From Rhodococcus sp. OK302 (GTDB lineage: Bacteria; Actinomycetota; Actinomycetes; Mycobacteriales; Mycobacteriaceae): a stretch of 64,000 nucleotides of DNA. This document shows positions 28,438 through 37,568 of this stretch, one piece after another. The notes beneath the pieces are model-generated. The model was not told where the DNA came from. It ran no database searches and saw only the letters and a list, made by a program, of their open reading frames with translations. The stretch spans positions 5,423,501-5,487,500 of the forward strand of contig NZ_NPJZ01000001.1 in assembly GCF_002245895.1 (NCBI RefSeq), read 5' to 3'. The first letter of the stretch is position 1. Each line of letters begins with the position of its first letter. The translations under genes were made by a program, and so were the position numbers.

Positions 28438-28476
28438 ATCGATCCATTTCAAGTCTACGAGAAGAGATATCGAGGG

Positions 28477-29091
28477 CTATGTATTCGACTGACCGAATCT
28501 GGCCAATGTGAGGGGAAAAAGAATGTAAATCATCGTGAGGGACAACAACATCGGCAAGGCCGTCGACATCTGCCACATCCGCGCGTACCCGACAAACGAG
28601 TAGCACGAATCGGCGACTACCGGTCCGGTGAACGACTGAATGGTCTGACAGGGACCGTATGACGGCCACGTCGGGGTGGAACCGTAAATTGCCTGCGGTG
28701 TTGTCGCGCCCTGCCAACCGTCGGTCATCTCCGCCATGACCGACGGAGCGGCCATCGCCGTGAGGTCGCCTCGAAAGAACACTTGCACGGCCGGCACCGA
28801 AAGCAGTGCTGCAACAACGACTATCAGTACGTACGCAGTGACCTGATACCGGCGACCAGGTGCCGCACCCGGACTGATACTTCCCAGCCTGGATCGGATC
28901 CGGCGGTGTAGTTTTTGCACAGTGAACGGCGCGATCACTGCAACGACATATCCGAGCGGCCTCCAGAGAATCGACCCCAGGGCGATCGCCGAGAGCACAG
29001 GCATCATCGTCACCACCAGCAACGACGCAGAGTACGGATCGGTCAGCAGTCCTCGTAGATCGGCGGTGCGGCGGGAAGCAAGTTCAATCAC
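28477..29091 (-). CDS. Small membrane protein of the large operon
   Basis: A 204-residue protein with about four membrane helices (LLVVTMMPVLSAIALGSILW, PLGYVVAVIAPFTV, VTAYVLIVVVAALLSVPAV and ALPMLLSLTMIYILFPLTLA). An external loop contains two Cys. The GTG at 29091 overlaps the previous stop as GTGA, the same coupling seen elsewhere in this operon, so I prefer it to codons further upstream. Family not recognised. Confidence 0.72.
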   Translation of the reverse strand: MIELASRRTADLRGLLTDPYSASLLVVTMMPVLSAIALGSILWRPLGYVVAVIAPFTVQKLHRRIRSRLGSISPGAAPGRRYQVTAYVLIVVVAALLSVPAVQVFFRGDLTAMAAPSVMAEMTDGWQGATTPQAIYGSTPTWPSYGPCQTIQSFTGPVVADSCYSFVGYARMWQMSTALPMLLSLTMIYILFPLTLARFGQSNT

Positions 29092-30452
29092 CCGTGGCCG
29101 TCCACGACAACGCCATATGACGTCGCGAGTTCCGCGAGACCTCCGTCGTAGCCCTGCCACACCGATCGCACTCGCCAGCGGCCGGCCCTCATGTAGAACT
29201 CACCGACGATCATCGCCTGTTCCGTGGTGCCGTGCACGCACGCCGAGTCGACGATCGGAACTTCGTTGTCCGTCAGCACCATTCGTAGCGGATTCAATTG
29301 ACTGAACGAACCGCTACCGGTGATGACGACCCCCAGTGCCACGCGGTGATACCGCGGGGCGAGGGCACCGAAATCGATGTCTACACGTTGAGTGTCGGGC
29401 GCTAGCGTGGCAAGTTTGACCGCTCCACCGCCGCCCACCGGCGTGTTGTAGAAGACAAAATCCTGGTCGCCGTTGACTTTTCGATTCTCGTCGAGGAGAA
29501 AAGCAACGAGGTCGACGTCCAAAAAGTTCGATGGTGGCTGTGTCCAGGAGACCGAGCATCCCCAGCGCAGAGAGTCCGGCGATAAATCGACCGCTTCACC
29601 CATGACAATCGTGCGGAGCTCCGGTTGCACCCCAACCAGATTGGGCGCAGGTTGGGGTGCTGGAACCATTTCCGGCAACCTGATCAATGGTTCCGGTGTG
29701 TGCAATATCGGCTCGGGAGCAGGCCCGGCGGTCAATCGATCCCGCCACGCAACCGCTGCGTCACGACCTAAACCGCCGGCAACTGCGCCGACCGCGAGGT
29801 TGAGCATCTCGGTCTGTTCGACCAACGCCCACGGTGAGTGCGCCCGGATAACCTCGGCTGCGCTTCCCATCGACTCATGCATCTCCGGCGATGACGCTAC
29901 GGCCATTGCCAAGGGCCACAACCGATGCACTCTTACACTCGCAAATTTCTTGTCGATGGATTCCTGAAGGTCGAGCGCGGCGTGGGCCGTCTCCGAATCG
30001 ACTAGTACGGCCTCGGCCAGAAGTGAAGCCTGTGTCACGGTCACGGATGTCCCGCGCTCGGTTTGATGCGGATCGACCGACATCTCACCCAAGCTGCAGT
30101 TGTCGTCCTCCCCGATCACTACGGCGCCGGATCCGGCCCAGAGAGCCAGACTCGACACGGGAACCGTGATCAGATGTCTGTCAGTGCCCACCTGAGCCGG
30201 ATCCACGGCGTGCTGCCAACGGAATTCGTCCGCGGAACTGGGTGCGCCGAGCATCGATACGGCGCCACTCCACAGCCGTCCGACCGGCAAGTCCCGCACG
30301 CCGAGAACAACAACCGGACCGCCGGTCAGCGACGCCTCGACCGCGTCGAGCAGCAGACTCAGTACACCCGTTCGCCACGTACCGGGTTCGAGGAGAAAGT
30401 CGAGGATCTCCGCGCGCGTTACCGCACTCAGGCTCGGATCCGATTGAGTCAT
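29088..30452 (-). CDS. GAP1-middle-like domain fused to a TerD domain
   Basis: A 454-residue protein. Residues about 10-200 (EILDFLLEPGTWRTGVLSLL, GGPVVVLGVRD, TSVTVTQASLLAEAVLVDSE) parallel the middle of the 981-residue GAP1 protein encoded three genes upstream. Residues about 285-454 are a TerD domain (DVDLVAFLLDENRKVNGDQD, FVFYNTPV, IVGEFYMRAGRWRVR), close to the C-terminus of the exonuclease fusion at 8768-10699. ATG 30452 is chosen by its position 4 bases after the GTPase stop; the frame extends 38 codons upstream into that gene. It probably links a calcium-binding TerD module to the GTPase complex. Confidence 0.8.
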   Translation of the reverse strand: MTQSDPSLSAVTRAEILDFLLEPGTWRTGVLSLLLDAVEASLTGGPVVVLGVRDLPVGRLWSGAVSMLGAPSSADEFRWQHAVDPAQVGTDRHLITVPVSSLALWAGSGAVVIGEDDNCSLGEMSVDPHQTERGTSVTVTQASLLAEAVLVDSETAHAALDLQESIDKKFASVRVHRLWPLAMAVASSPEMHESMGSAAEVIRAHSPWALVEQTEMLNLAVGAVAGGLGRDAAVAWRDRLTAGPAPEPILHTPEPLIRLPEMVPAPQPAPNLVGVQPELRTIVMGEAVDLSPDSLRWGCSVSWTQPPSNFLDVDLVAFLLDENRKVNGDQDFVFYNTPVGGGGAVKLATLAPDTQRVDIDFGALAPRYHRVALGVVITGSGSFSQLNPLRMVLTDNEVPIVDSACVHGTTEQAMIVGEFYMRAGRWRVRSVWQGYDGGLAELATSYGVVVDGHG

Positions 30453-30456
30453 GACG

Positions 30457-31626
30457 TCACTGCCAGTGCCACACGCTGCGGGTTGCGAGCACCCAACGGA
30501 CAGGATCGAGGCAACGGAATGGTGTGATTCCACTGGCGTGCAAGCGATCTCCGACGGGAGATTCACCCAATGCCGACACGGCGAAGTAGCGGTTGGTCAA
30601 CGGACGGCCGGTGTGCGGCTGATCCACCGACATCACCATCGGCGTGGCGTCCAGCTTCTTGAGCAAGCTGCGCACTTCTTGATTGAGAAGCTGGCCGTCG
30701 CCGTCATGATACGGCGCCGACCGCAAGCTGAAGTCCCGCGAGAACGCCGCTCCCGGATTGGACATGATCCGGCTCCAGTCGCTTCCTTCGACGCTCTGAA
30801 GCGCCTGCAGTGCATCAAATTTGGAAAGAATGATGGCCAGGTTCGGGGTACCCAAGCCGATGATGCCCAGAACCGTGCGCAATACGGTTCGGGGATCGCC
30901 GCCAACCCGCTCCTGAGTGGGCACCAGATCGTGCAGTTGGTTGGTCACCGATTCGACCTTCAGCGGATCGAACATGAACAGCACACCGTCCGCGTGCGCG
31001 AAGAACTGTAGCCACGGAGCTCGTGCGTTGTCCGGATTCTCGAGGTCCTCGCCGGCAACGTCGCGAATCACGAGAATCTGCGACACAGCGTTCCAATGGC
31101 CGAGACTGAAAATCAGTGGCTCTCGCTGATACGGATTTCCGGTGTGCGCGGCCGGGGTGGCTTCGAGGATTCCCCGAGCCTCGTACAACGGCGCCTCGTA
31201 ATGATCGCGATACGTGGCTTCGGTAGTGCTGTCGAATGGTTCGACGACGGCATTGAAGCTCTCACCGAGCAATTGCAACTGCTTGATCAGCACCGCAATG
31301 TAGACGGTCTTACCCGTTGCGCGGGCGCCCGCCATGGCGATGCAGGTGACCTGTGCGTTGCGCCAGCCGTCAACGAGCACGTAGTGGCACGTGGGGCAGA
31401 CTTCGCGGACGGGTCCGCCGAGCTCGAGTTCGGCGTATTGCGGCGGCGGTGCCCAGCTCGCATGAGCGTCTACCGGCCGACGCAACTCGATGATCTTGCG
31501 CGAGAGCACCTGACCGCCGTGATACGAGCTGGCGACCGGATCTACCTCGGTTGTCGTACCGGACACCTGGGTCCAGGCAAAATGGTCAGCAGTCAAGCTG
31601 ACGAAGCAGCGTGGGCATTTGCTCAC
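30457..31626 (-). CDS. Zinc-ribbon P-loop GTPase (TRAFAC-like) of a GAP1 system
   Basis: A 389-residue protein with an N-terminal zinc ribbon (C4-x2-C7 and C77-x2-C80). The GTPase core has Walker A GARATGKT (100-107), a G3 motif DVAGED (189-194) and a G4-like SKFD (268-271) after a hydrophobic strand. This matches the GTPase component expected beside GAP1 and vWA genes in predicted NTP-dependent conflict systems. GTG 31626 overlaps the vWA gene stop (GTGA). It probably acts as the nucleotide switch of the operon. Confidence 0.83.
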   Translation of the reverse strand: MSKCPRCFVSLTADHFAWTQVSGTTTEVDPVASSYHGGQVLSRKIIELRRPVDAHASWAPPPQYAELELGGPVREVCPTCHYVLVDGWRNAQVTCIAMAGARATGKTVYIAVLIKQLQLLGESFNAVVEPFDSTTEATYRDHYEAPLYEARGILEATPAAHTGNPYQREPLIFSLGHWNAVSQILVIRDVAGEDLENPDNARAPWLQFFAHADGVLFMFDPLKVESVTNQLHDLVPTQERVGGDPRTVLRTVLGIIGLGTPNLAIILSKFDALQALQSVEGSDWSRIMSNPGAAFSRDFSLRSAPYHDGDGQLLNQEVRSLLKKLDATPMVMSVDQPHTGRPLTNRYFAVSALGESPVGDRLHASGITPFRCLDPVRWVLATRSVWHWQ

Positions 31627-32627
31627 GGTAAACCACCGGTGGTCGAATCGGACATAACAGGAGACAATAGCTGGGAAACGATCCGGGACAGTCCACCCGG
31701 ATCAGTGATGAGCGTCGCAACCGTGCCTGGCGCGATCACAGTGCAGTACGCCCCGGCGGGAACCGTCCCCGGTAACGCATCGGACAACACCACCAGATGC
31801 CGGATCGCCGATGAGTCAGCCGTTGCCGCAGCAAAGTCCGCCGGTACGGCGTCGGTGATCGTGTAGACGATTCGCCGCGACTGCTCGGCAGGCGGCAGAA
31901 CGCGCGTGGCCTGGAAGCCGACACCGAGCAGCGCCGAATCCAGGTGCCCCTGAAGCACCGGCAGGAGATCGCGCAGGGCGCATTCAGGCATGGGGTGCGT
32001 CTGCGAGCCAAGCACGGACACCACCGGTGTCCCATCGCCGAGCACTGTAGACACACCGGCCAGCAGGTCTGCGACGGTAGCAACACTGGAATCATCGAAA
32101 CGACGCATCATCGACATGGAACTGTCGACGTCGATACTCACCGCATATCGCTCCGCATCGCGCAGCCGGTCGGTACGCAGAATTCCGCGTGCACTTGAGC
32201 GGGCCAGCGAAGCCAATTCGCCCAGAGCAACATCGACTTCAGTTCTCCGCGCGGCAATTTCGAGCGAATCAGTACCCAGCGTGACGGTGGCCAGATCGGC
32301 GCGATGCAAACCGGAAACATCCATCGGCCGAAGCTCGGCGCGATCGGGGTCGTGATCATTCTGGCTGTCGACACCGATCGTCACCCGCAGGACAGTTCCC
32401 TGAGGAAACGCAACAAGCCCATTACCAGGACGGGCCGAAATTGTGATGACGTCGGCCACGCGAGGAAGAATCATCAGCCCCGGTCGAGGATGCACAGCAC
32501 CAGTTGATTGGCCGGATTCCGCAGTGGCCGAAAGTTCGACGCCCACTCCACCCGCATCAGCACTGACGGCCAACGGCCGGCGCGGAAGTTCTACTCTCCC
32601 AGATCCATCGAGCACATATGCGGGCAT
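31623..32627 (-). CDS. vWA-like protein of the GAP1/GTPase module
   Basis: A 334-residue protein. The N-terminal 150 residues are beta-rich. From about 160 a von Willebrand A-like domain begins with YAVSIDVDSSMSMMRRF, a MIDAS-type D-x-S-x-S (168-172), followed by alternating strands (GTPVVSVLGS, RIVYTITDA, IRHLVVLSDALPG). vWA domains are recurrent partners of GAP1 proteins and GTPases and may bind metal to drive assembly. Its ATG overlaps the GAP1 stop as TGATG, and its stop overlaps the GTPase start. Confidence 0.8.
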   Translation of the reverse strand: MPAYVLDGSGRVELPRRPLAVSADAGGVGVELSATAESGQSTGAVHPRPGLMILPRVADVITISARPGNGLVAFPQGTVLRVTIGVDSQNDHDPDRAELRPMDVSGLHRADLATVTLGTDSLEIAARRTEVDVALGELASLARSSARGILRTDRLRDAERYAVSIDVDSSMSMMRRFDDSSVATVADLLAGVSTVLGDGTPVVSVLGSQTHPMPECALRDLLPVLQGHLDSALLGVGFQATRVLPPAEQSRRIVYTITDAVPADFAAATADSSAIRHLVVLSDALPGTVPAGAYCTVIAPGTVATLITDPGGLSRIVSQLLSPVMSDSTTGGLP

Positions 32628-35572
32628 CAGCCTCGGTCCTTTCCGAACTTACGAGCAAATATTCCTTGCGAAGGAGCCTGTTTCGGCCTCTCCGTGACCA
32701 AATAGTCGAACCATTGCCACGCATGAGGCCGGTATCTGTCGACGTCCACCGACTGGCCGACAGACTCCCGACGTCGCGCTTCATCACGAAACATATCGAC
32801 GATGGGCGACGGTCCGTTGCGGTCGAATCCATACAGATCGGCCAGCGACTCACGTGCCAGGGACTCCAGGAGTCCGTTTCCGTTCTTGGTTCCGAGTCCG
32901 AGACTCGTCAGGAGATCCGGAGTTGGGCGTTCCGTCTCGGGAGCGCCATCGGTCAAGAGCATCACTGTTGCCAGCAGCCACTCCCGATCGATGATGCGTG
33001 ACCCAATCAGCTCGGCAATATTGTCGCTGACATAGTTGCTCGAACCCAGAATCGACGGCCTCAAACCGGCGATCTGAGCTTCGCCAACAAACGGCACAAA
33101 GGGCGCACCGTGTCGGTCGCGAGCCCATCGGGATGTGAAGAGCAGAACCGCGAGCCTGCCGCGGATATCGTTGGACAGTTCGGCAATCTCGGCTGCGTTC
33201 ATGTGGCAGTAGTCGATGAGGGCGGGTCGCATCAGCCCTACCCGATACTGCAGTTCTCCGGAACCCTGCTCTGCCCATCGATCGATGAATCGCACCTGCG
33301 CCCAGGCCAATGCGGTTTCATCGCCCCGCCGATTCGGCGGGGTGATGACCGTATCCAGTCGTTGAGCCTCCACGTCCGTACACAACAGATGTGCTGCTGC
33401 CGTCGCGAGTTCGCCTGATCTCGGATTCAGATTATGCGACACCATGATCCGCTGAAGGAACCGTGGCGCAATCACTCCGGGAAATTGTGCGGCCAAGTTC
33501 ACGAGATCTTCGGCAAGAAGATGGGGAGAACTGAGCAATCTGCTCGCCGGTGAGGGCACAAACCCACCGTTGTAGACCTCCCACAGAACGCGCCACAAGG
33601 ATTGCGGCACATACGTTCCCCAACCGTCCGCGCCGTGATCAGTCGGCCCGGAAAGTTTCCGGAGCACCAAATCCGACGCCAATGCCACGGCAGACTCGGC
33701 GACGACCTCCGGGTGCACGTCGATTCGCCCATCCGTGGGCAGATCGTCGAACTGCAGCATCCACTCGATCACATCACCTGGTACGCGAGCGCCCAATGGT
33801 CGGGTTGCGAAGTACCCCGCGCCTTTTCCATCCGTGACGCATCCCCGAAGCAATCCCCGAAGCGGGGCATCGATCGCGCCGACACCCTCGATAAAGGACG
33901 AGGCAACCGCTTCATCGAACAACAGGGGCACCACTGCCCACTCGACCAGACTCTGCACGACAGTGACGATGACATCATCGGTCACTCCGGCGAACATGAT
34001 CACATCAGCAAACCGAAGGATTTCCGTTTCAATAAGGAACCGCTTGTCAGACTGCACACGCGGATTCTTGACACTGAGCCGGTTGAAGAAGTCCTCTGCC
34101 GTCGCCTCCACCATGGCCAAGAGCCCGCGCGATGGCTGAAATTCGAAGCGCCCCAATTCATCACGAAAGTTGTACGGCCCACTCGACCAACCCGGGACGC
34201 GCCGAACGAACTCGAGAAACCGAAGCCAGCGTTCTTCGGACTGCTCGGGAGTGTCGCTGGGGAGCGCAAGAATGTCATGCATTACCTGGGATGGTTCCCG
34301 GCGCTGCACCGACTCCGGAGCATACGTCGAAGCAGGCGCGTAGCCATCCGGCCAACCCGGTACCGGCTTCGCGGTAGATGACGATGCAGCATGCGGAGCC
34401 GGTATGGCCGACGGCAAAGGCGCGGGCGATGCCTGGAACCGCACTGCCGGCAACAGCGGCGGGACATGATTGATTACTCTCATCGCTTCGGTGTGCGCGT
34501 CACGGAAATCATCATCGACCCGCACGAGTGTCGCCAAGGGCCAAGCTGTTTCGGCACCACGCACCGGGTCTGAATCGGCAATCGCATCCAGGTCCCCCAA
34601 CGCCTCGACTGCGGTGTCCGGATCCAGGAGCACTGCCTGCGCCAAAGCTGACCACTCCGTGACTGTGACCGCGACCCCCGCTGCGGTGAGGTGCGCCTCG
34701 ACGCCCAGTTCGCCCGGTGACAAGCTCTCGATTTCGCTGATTACAACGAAACGATCTGGCAGTTCCAAGCTTTCGATATCTTCGACCGGAACGCACACGA
34801 CATGCACGTTCAACTCGTCGAGGTCTTCGGCACTCGGCCGCCGCTCGAAGGTGGAGAAGTAGAAGTGCGTCGACGCGGCGGCCGACATCAGCGCACTCAG
34901 GGCACCGATCCACATCGCGCCCCGGTCCGGATTCTCAACCCCGAGAACGACTGTGCCCCCGTTATGCATCGCATGATGCACTGCATCGAGCAGGACACAC
35001 AGCACACCGATCCGCCACACGTCAGGGTCGAGAATGAACTCCACCACTGCCCGTAGATCCACTACTGTGCCCGAACGAAACTCCGCGGCCGCAGCAAGCC
35101 CAGCTCGAAGCACCTGTTCGGCACCGAATGGAATCAACCAGTCACTGGAGTGCCACAACGAAATCGGCCTTCGGCGCGGAGGCAGTTCCGGATTTCGGTC
35201 GACGAGGACGTGGACGAACACGTTGCCGGGGCGTCCCGATGCGTCCGAACCTGCCGGTACTGAATGCCAGTACGCAACATCACCGTCGTAGAGGGGTCCG
35301 TAATGCAGACGCCGCGGCCTCGACTCGATCTGCTCCTGAGTCGGAAAGGCCGGGGGCACAACAACTGTCTCGAGCCGGGTGTTGATGCCGGCGCGCACTG
35401 CATCCTGCTCGGTCTCGTCCAGCTCGCCGGCAACGTCTTTGACCTGCCAGCCGCCCAGCACCTGACCGCGGCCGGTTGTCGGACGATCAAACGATGTGTA
35501 CGTCAACTGCCCGTACCGAGGGGTGCCGGCAAGCGCGAACGCTTCAGCACCGACTAGGTTTTCACTACTCAT
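32627..35572 (-). CDS. GTPase-associated protein 1 (GAP1)-like protein
   Basis: A 981-residue protein. The N-terminal 150 residues (TYTSFDRPTTGRGQVLGGWQ, PAFPTQEQIESRPRRLHYGP, ASGRPGNVFVHVLVDR) match the GAP1 N2-type domain. A middle domain (about 165-360, VVEFILDPDVWRIGVLCVLL) follows, then a Pro/Ala-rich linker near 380-430 and a long helical C-terminal region ending ARKFGKDRG. GAP1 proteins accompany a dedicated GTPase in predicted conflict systems; the mechanism is not established. It overlaps both neighbours by 1-4 bases, implying strict co-translation. Confidence 0.82.
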   Translation of the reverse strand: MSSENLVGAEAFALAGTPRYGQLTYTSFDRPTTGRGQVLGGWQVKDVAGELDETEQDAVRAGINTRLETVVVPPAFPTQEQIESRPRRLHYGPLYDGDVAYWHSVPAGSDASGRPGNVFVHVLVDRNPELPPRRRPISLWHSSDWLIPFGAEQVLRAGLAAAAEFRSGTVVDLRAVVEFILDPDVWRIGVLCVLLDAVHHAMHNGGTVVLGVENPDRGAMWIGALSALMSAAASTHFYFSTFERRPSAEDLDELNVHVVCVPVEDIESLELPDRFVVISEIESLSPGELGVEAHLTAAGVAVTVTEWSALAQAVLLDPDTAVEALGDLDAIADSDPVRGAETAWPLATLVRVDDDFRDAHTEAMRVINHVPPLLPAVRFQASPAPLPSAIPAPHAASSSTAKPVPGWPDGYAPASTYAPESVQRREPSQVMHDILALPSDTPEQSEERWLRFLEFVRRVPGWSSGPYNFRDELGRFEFQPSRGLLAMVEATAEDFFNRLSVKNPRVQSDKRFLIETEILRFADVIMFAGVTDDVIVTVVQSLVEWAVVPLLFDEAVASSFIEGVGAIDAPLRGLLRGCVTDGKGAGYFATRPLGARVPGDVIEWMLQFDDLPTDGRIDVHPEVVAESAVALASDLVLRKLSGPTDHGADGWGTYVPQSLWRVLWEVYNGGFVPSPASRLLSSPHLLAEDLVNLAAQFPGVIAPRFLQRIMVSHNLNPRSGELATAAAHLLCTDVEAQRLDTVITPPNRRGDETALAWAQVRFIDRWAEQGSGELQYRVGLMRPALIDYCHMNAAEIAELSNDIRGRLAVLLFTSRWARDRHGAPFVPFVGEAQIAGLRPSILGSSNYVSDNIAELIGSRIIDREWLLATVMLLTDGAPETERPTPDLLTSLGLGTKNGNGLLESLARESLADLYGFDRNGPSPIVDMFRDEARRRESVGQSVDVDRYRPHAWQWFDYLVTERPKQAPSQGIFARKFGKDRG

Positions 35573-37554
35573 CCTGCCTGCCCAGCTGACGCGCCTCTGC
35601 CGTCGACCCAGAGCTTCTCGACGGCCGGGTCGATGAGGGCAAAGGTACTCCGATGGCTCGGGTGCAGGTCTGCGAACAGCCGGATATAGCCGTAGAGGCC
35701 GCGCACGTCAGCACTCCACGTCGCTCCCCGATCAGCACGACTGAGCTGGTTGGGCTGGAACTGCTTCGAACGTCCATTGCCGTCCGCTCCGGCAGCCCAC
35801 ACATCGACGGCTGTACCGTCCATGGAACTCAACGGCAATCGATTTGCGTTGTACACCAACATAAACGGCGGCGATCCGTGCGTATCACGTTCCGGAGCGA
35901 GCGTGATGTCGACGGTGGAACCGGAATTGGGACCGACAATGTCGTACTGAACCCGCAACAGTCCGGGATAGTCGACGACGGTCGGTGCGCCGAGCACCTT
36001 GGCGCCGGCCGTGTACGACACGGGAACCACATGCACCGAGCATCCGATCGCGGGCAGCTGCGTGGGGAAATGCAGGCCGCCGTCCCGCTCGTAGCGGTTC
36101 CGCGAGATCTCGTGCCCGGCCGGCTGAGCCAGCGCACTTTCCGAATCCATATCGCGGGTACTGACATACACCTCGATGGCAGCCGCACCTTCGGGCCAGG
36201 CGAACGTCAAGAGTTGCTCGGCGCAGCGCTCCACCAAACGCAAATGCCGGACCGCTCCGAGTGGTCGCGTGGCCGATACCGTCTTCCCGACCTGAACACT
36301 GTTGTCGAGAGTTGTCACCGGCGTGAAGTAGGCGCGCGTCCATCCGCGTGGCCAGGACACTTCGGCCATCACACAATTCCCGGTCTGAGCACCCTTGATC
36401 GGATGGATCAGACGCGCATCGGTCGGCAGGCCGCCGGACGCTTCGAGAGCGCCTTCTGCCAAGACCGATTCTTCGATGCCTGGCTTCGGGCCACTTTCGG
36501 TGCGGTAGATGACAACCTTGCCCACCGGTGGACTGCTCCAACGCAAGTCGAAGCGAGGTTCCTCGGCGTCACCGTAGGTCTCGACCGCGAGATCGAGTAC
36601 CGGCGAAAGAATCACCGAAACCTGTACGACCTCCTCGACCGGCGGAGACAGTTCGGTACCGCTGTCTACGGGCACTTCACAGATAGCTCGATACAGATAG
36701 CGCTGACCGCGCTCGGCTGTCGAGTCCACGAATCCACCGAGGTTGTCGTCGTCGGGATGGAGCCGAACCTGACCACCCGTTCCGGGACCGCCCGCCAGTG
36801 CCATCCGCATGACGCGGACAACTTTCACACCGGGCCAGGTGTCCCAGCGCCCGATGACCGTACCTTCGTCTTCTGAAATCGCCAGATCCACGACGGGACT
36901 GATGATCTGAGCGGTGCCGATCAGGGTCGGCTGTTCCGATGCCGCATCGGCGATTGTCCGTCCGACGTGGCACCACACCTGAACGAACCGCACTGCCGAA
37001 CTCGGCGGACGCAAATCCGTCAGCGAGACGTCCGTCGTAGCACCGAGCAGTTCACCGGCTTCCGGCTTGTAGGCGCGGTTTTCCTCGTTGGAGACAACCC
37101 GGTAGATGACAACCTGGCCGCTGCCGGCCGGATGCGGTTCCCATTCGAAGCGATATCCACCCTGAGACTTCTTCGCTGCCAGCTTGATTCCGTTGTCGAC
37201 ATCGATGGAGTAGTCGAATTCACAGAAATCGTCGGAACTCAGTTCGAGTAGATTTGCGACGACCGGCGTCTGCGCCGCGACTGGTGCCACTGTGACCGGT
37301 TCGGTAGTGGGCGCACTGCTCGGTGCGGCAGAGCCGGAGCTGTTGTTGTCGAGTCCGGCAAGGACATTCGCGATGTGTCCAGCCATGGGCTTGGCTGTGC
37401 GCGGAAGCATCGATTCAATTTCGGTGCTTGTCCGTCGGTTGGAACGCGCGATCTGCGTGAGATGCGCATCCTTGATTACGCCGATCTGCAGTTGATCGGC
37501 CGCAATCGCTCCCGATCGCCATTGCAGAAGTGCGTCGAGTACCTGTCCGCTCAT
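35569..37554 (-). CDS. Beta-rich multidomain protein (FnIII/Ig-like repeats)
   Basis: A 661-residue protein with a helical N-terminus (1-70), a Pro/Ala/Thr linker, then repeated beta-sandwich-like segments of roughly 90-110 residues. Recurrent phrases such as YRFEWEPHPAGSGQVVIYRV, FDLRWSSPPVGKVVIYRTES and LTFAWPEGAAAIEVYVSTRD suggest degenerate FnIII-like repeats. There is no signal peptide, so these sandwiches act in the cytoplasm, presumably as a scaffold. A GAGG site precedes ATG 37554 and the stop overlaps the GAP1 start (ATGA). No enzymatic motif. Confidence 0.75.
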   Translation of the reverse strand: MSGQVLDALLQWRSGAIAADQLQIGVIKDAHLTQIARSNRRTSTEIESMLPRTAKPMAGHIANVLAGLDNNSSGSAAPSSAPTTEPVTVAPVAAQTPVVANLLELSSDDFCEFDYSIDVDNGIKLAAKKSQGGYRFEWEPHPAGSGQVVIYRVVSNEENRAYKPEAGELLGATTDVSLTDLRPPSSAVRFVQVWCHVGRTIADAASEQPTLIGTAQIISPVVDLAISEDEGTVIGRWDTWPGVKVVRVMRMALAGGPGTGGQVRLHPDDDNLGGFVDSTAERGQRYLYRAICEVPVDSGTELSPPVEEVVQVSVILSPVLDLAVETYGDAEEPRFDLRWSSPPVGKVVIYRTESGPKPGIEESVLAEGALEASGGLPTDARLIHPIKGAQTGNCVMAEVSWPRGWTRAYFTPVTTLDNSVQVGKTVSATRPLGAVRHLRLVERCAEQLLTFAWPEGAAAIEVYVSTRDMDSESALAQPAGHEISRNRYERDGGLHFPTQLPAIGCSVHVVPVSYTAGAKVLGAPTVVDYPGLLRVQYDIVGPNSGSTVDITLAPERDTHGSPPFMLVYNANRLPLSSMDGTAVDVWAAGADGNGRSKQFQPNQLSRADRGATWSADVRGLYGYIRLFADLHPSHRSTFALIDPAVEKLWVDGRGASAGQAG

Positions 37555-37568
37555 CGCTCAAGCCTCTT

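Noticed and set aside
35653..36876. 407-codon plus-strand frame opposite the beta-rich 661-aa gene
   Set aside because: Shadow of a GC-rich gene; the minus-strand gene has coupled start and stop overlaps with its neighbours.
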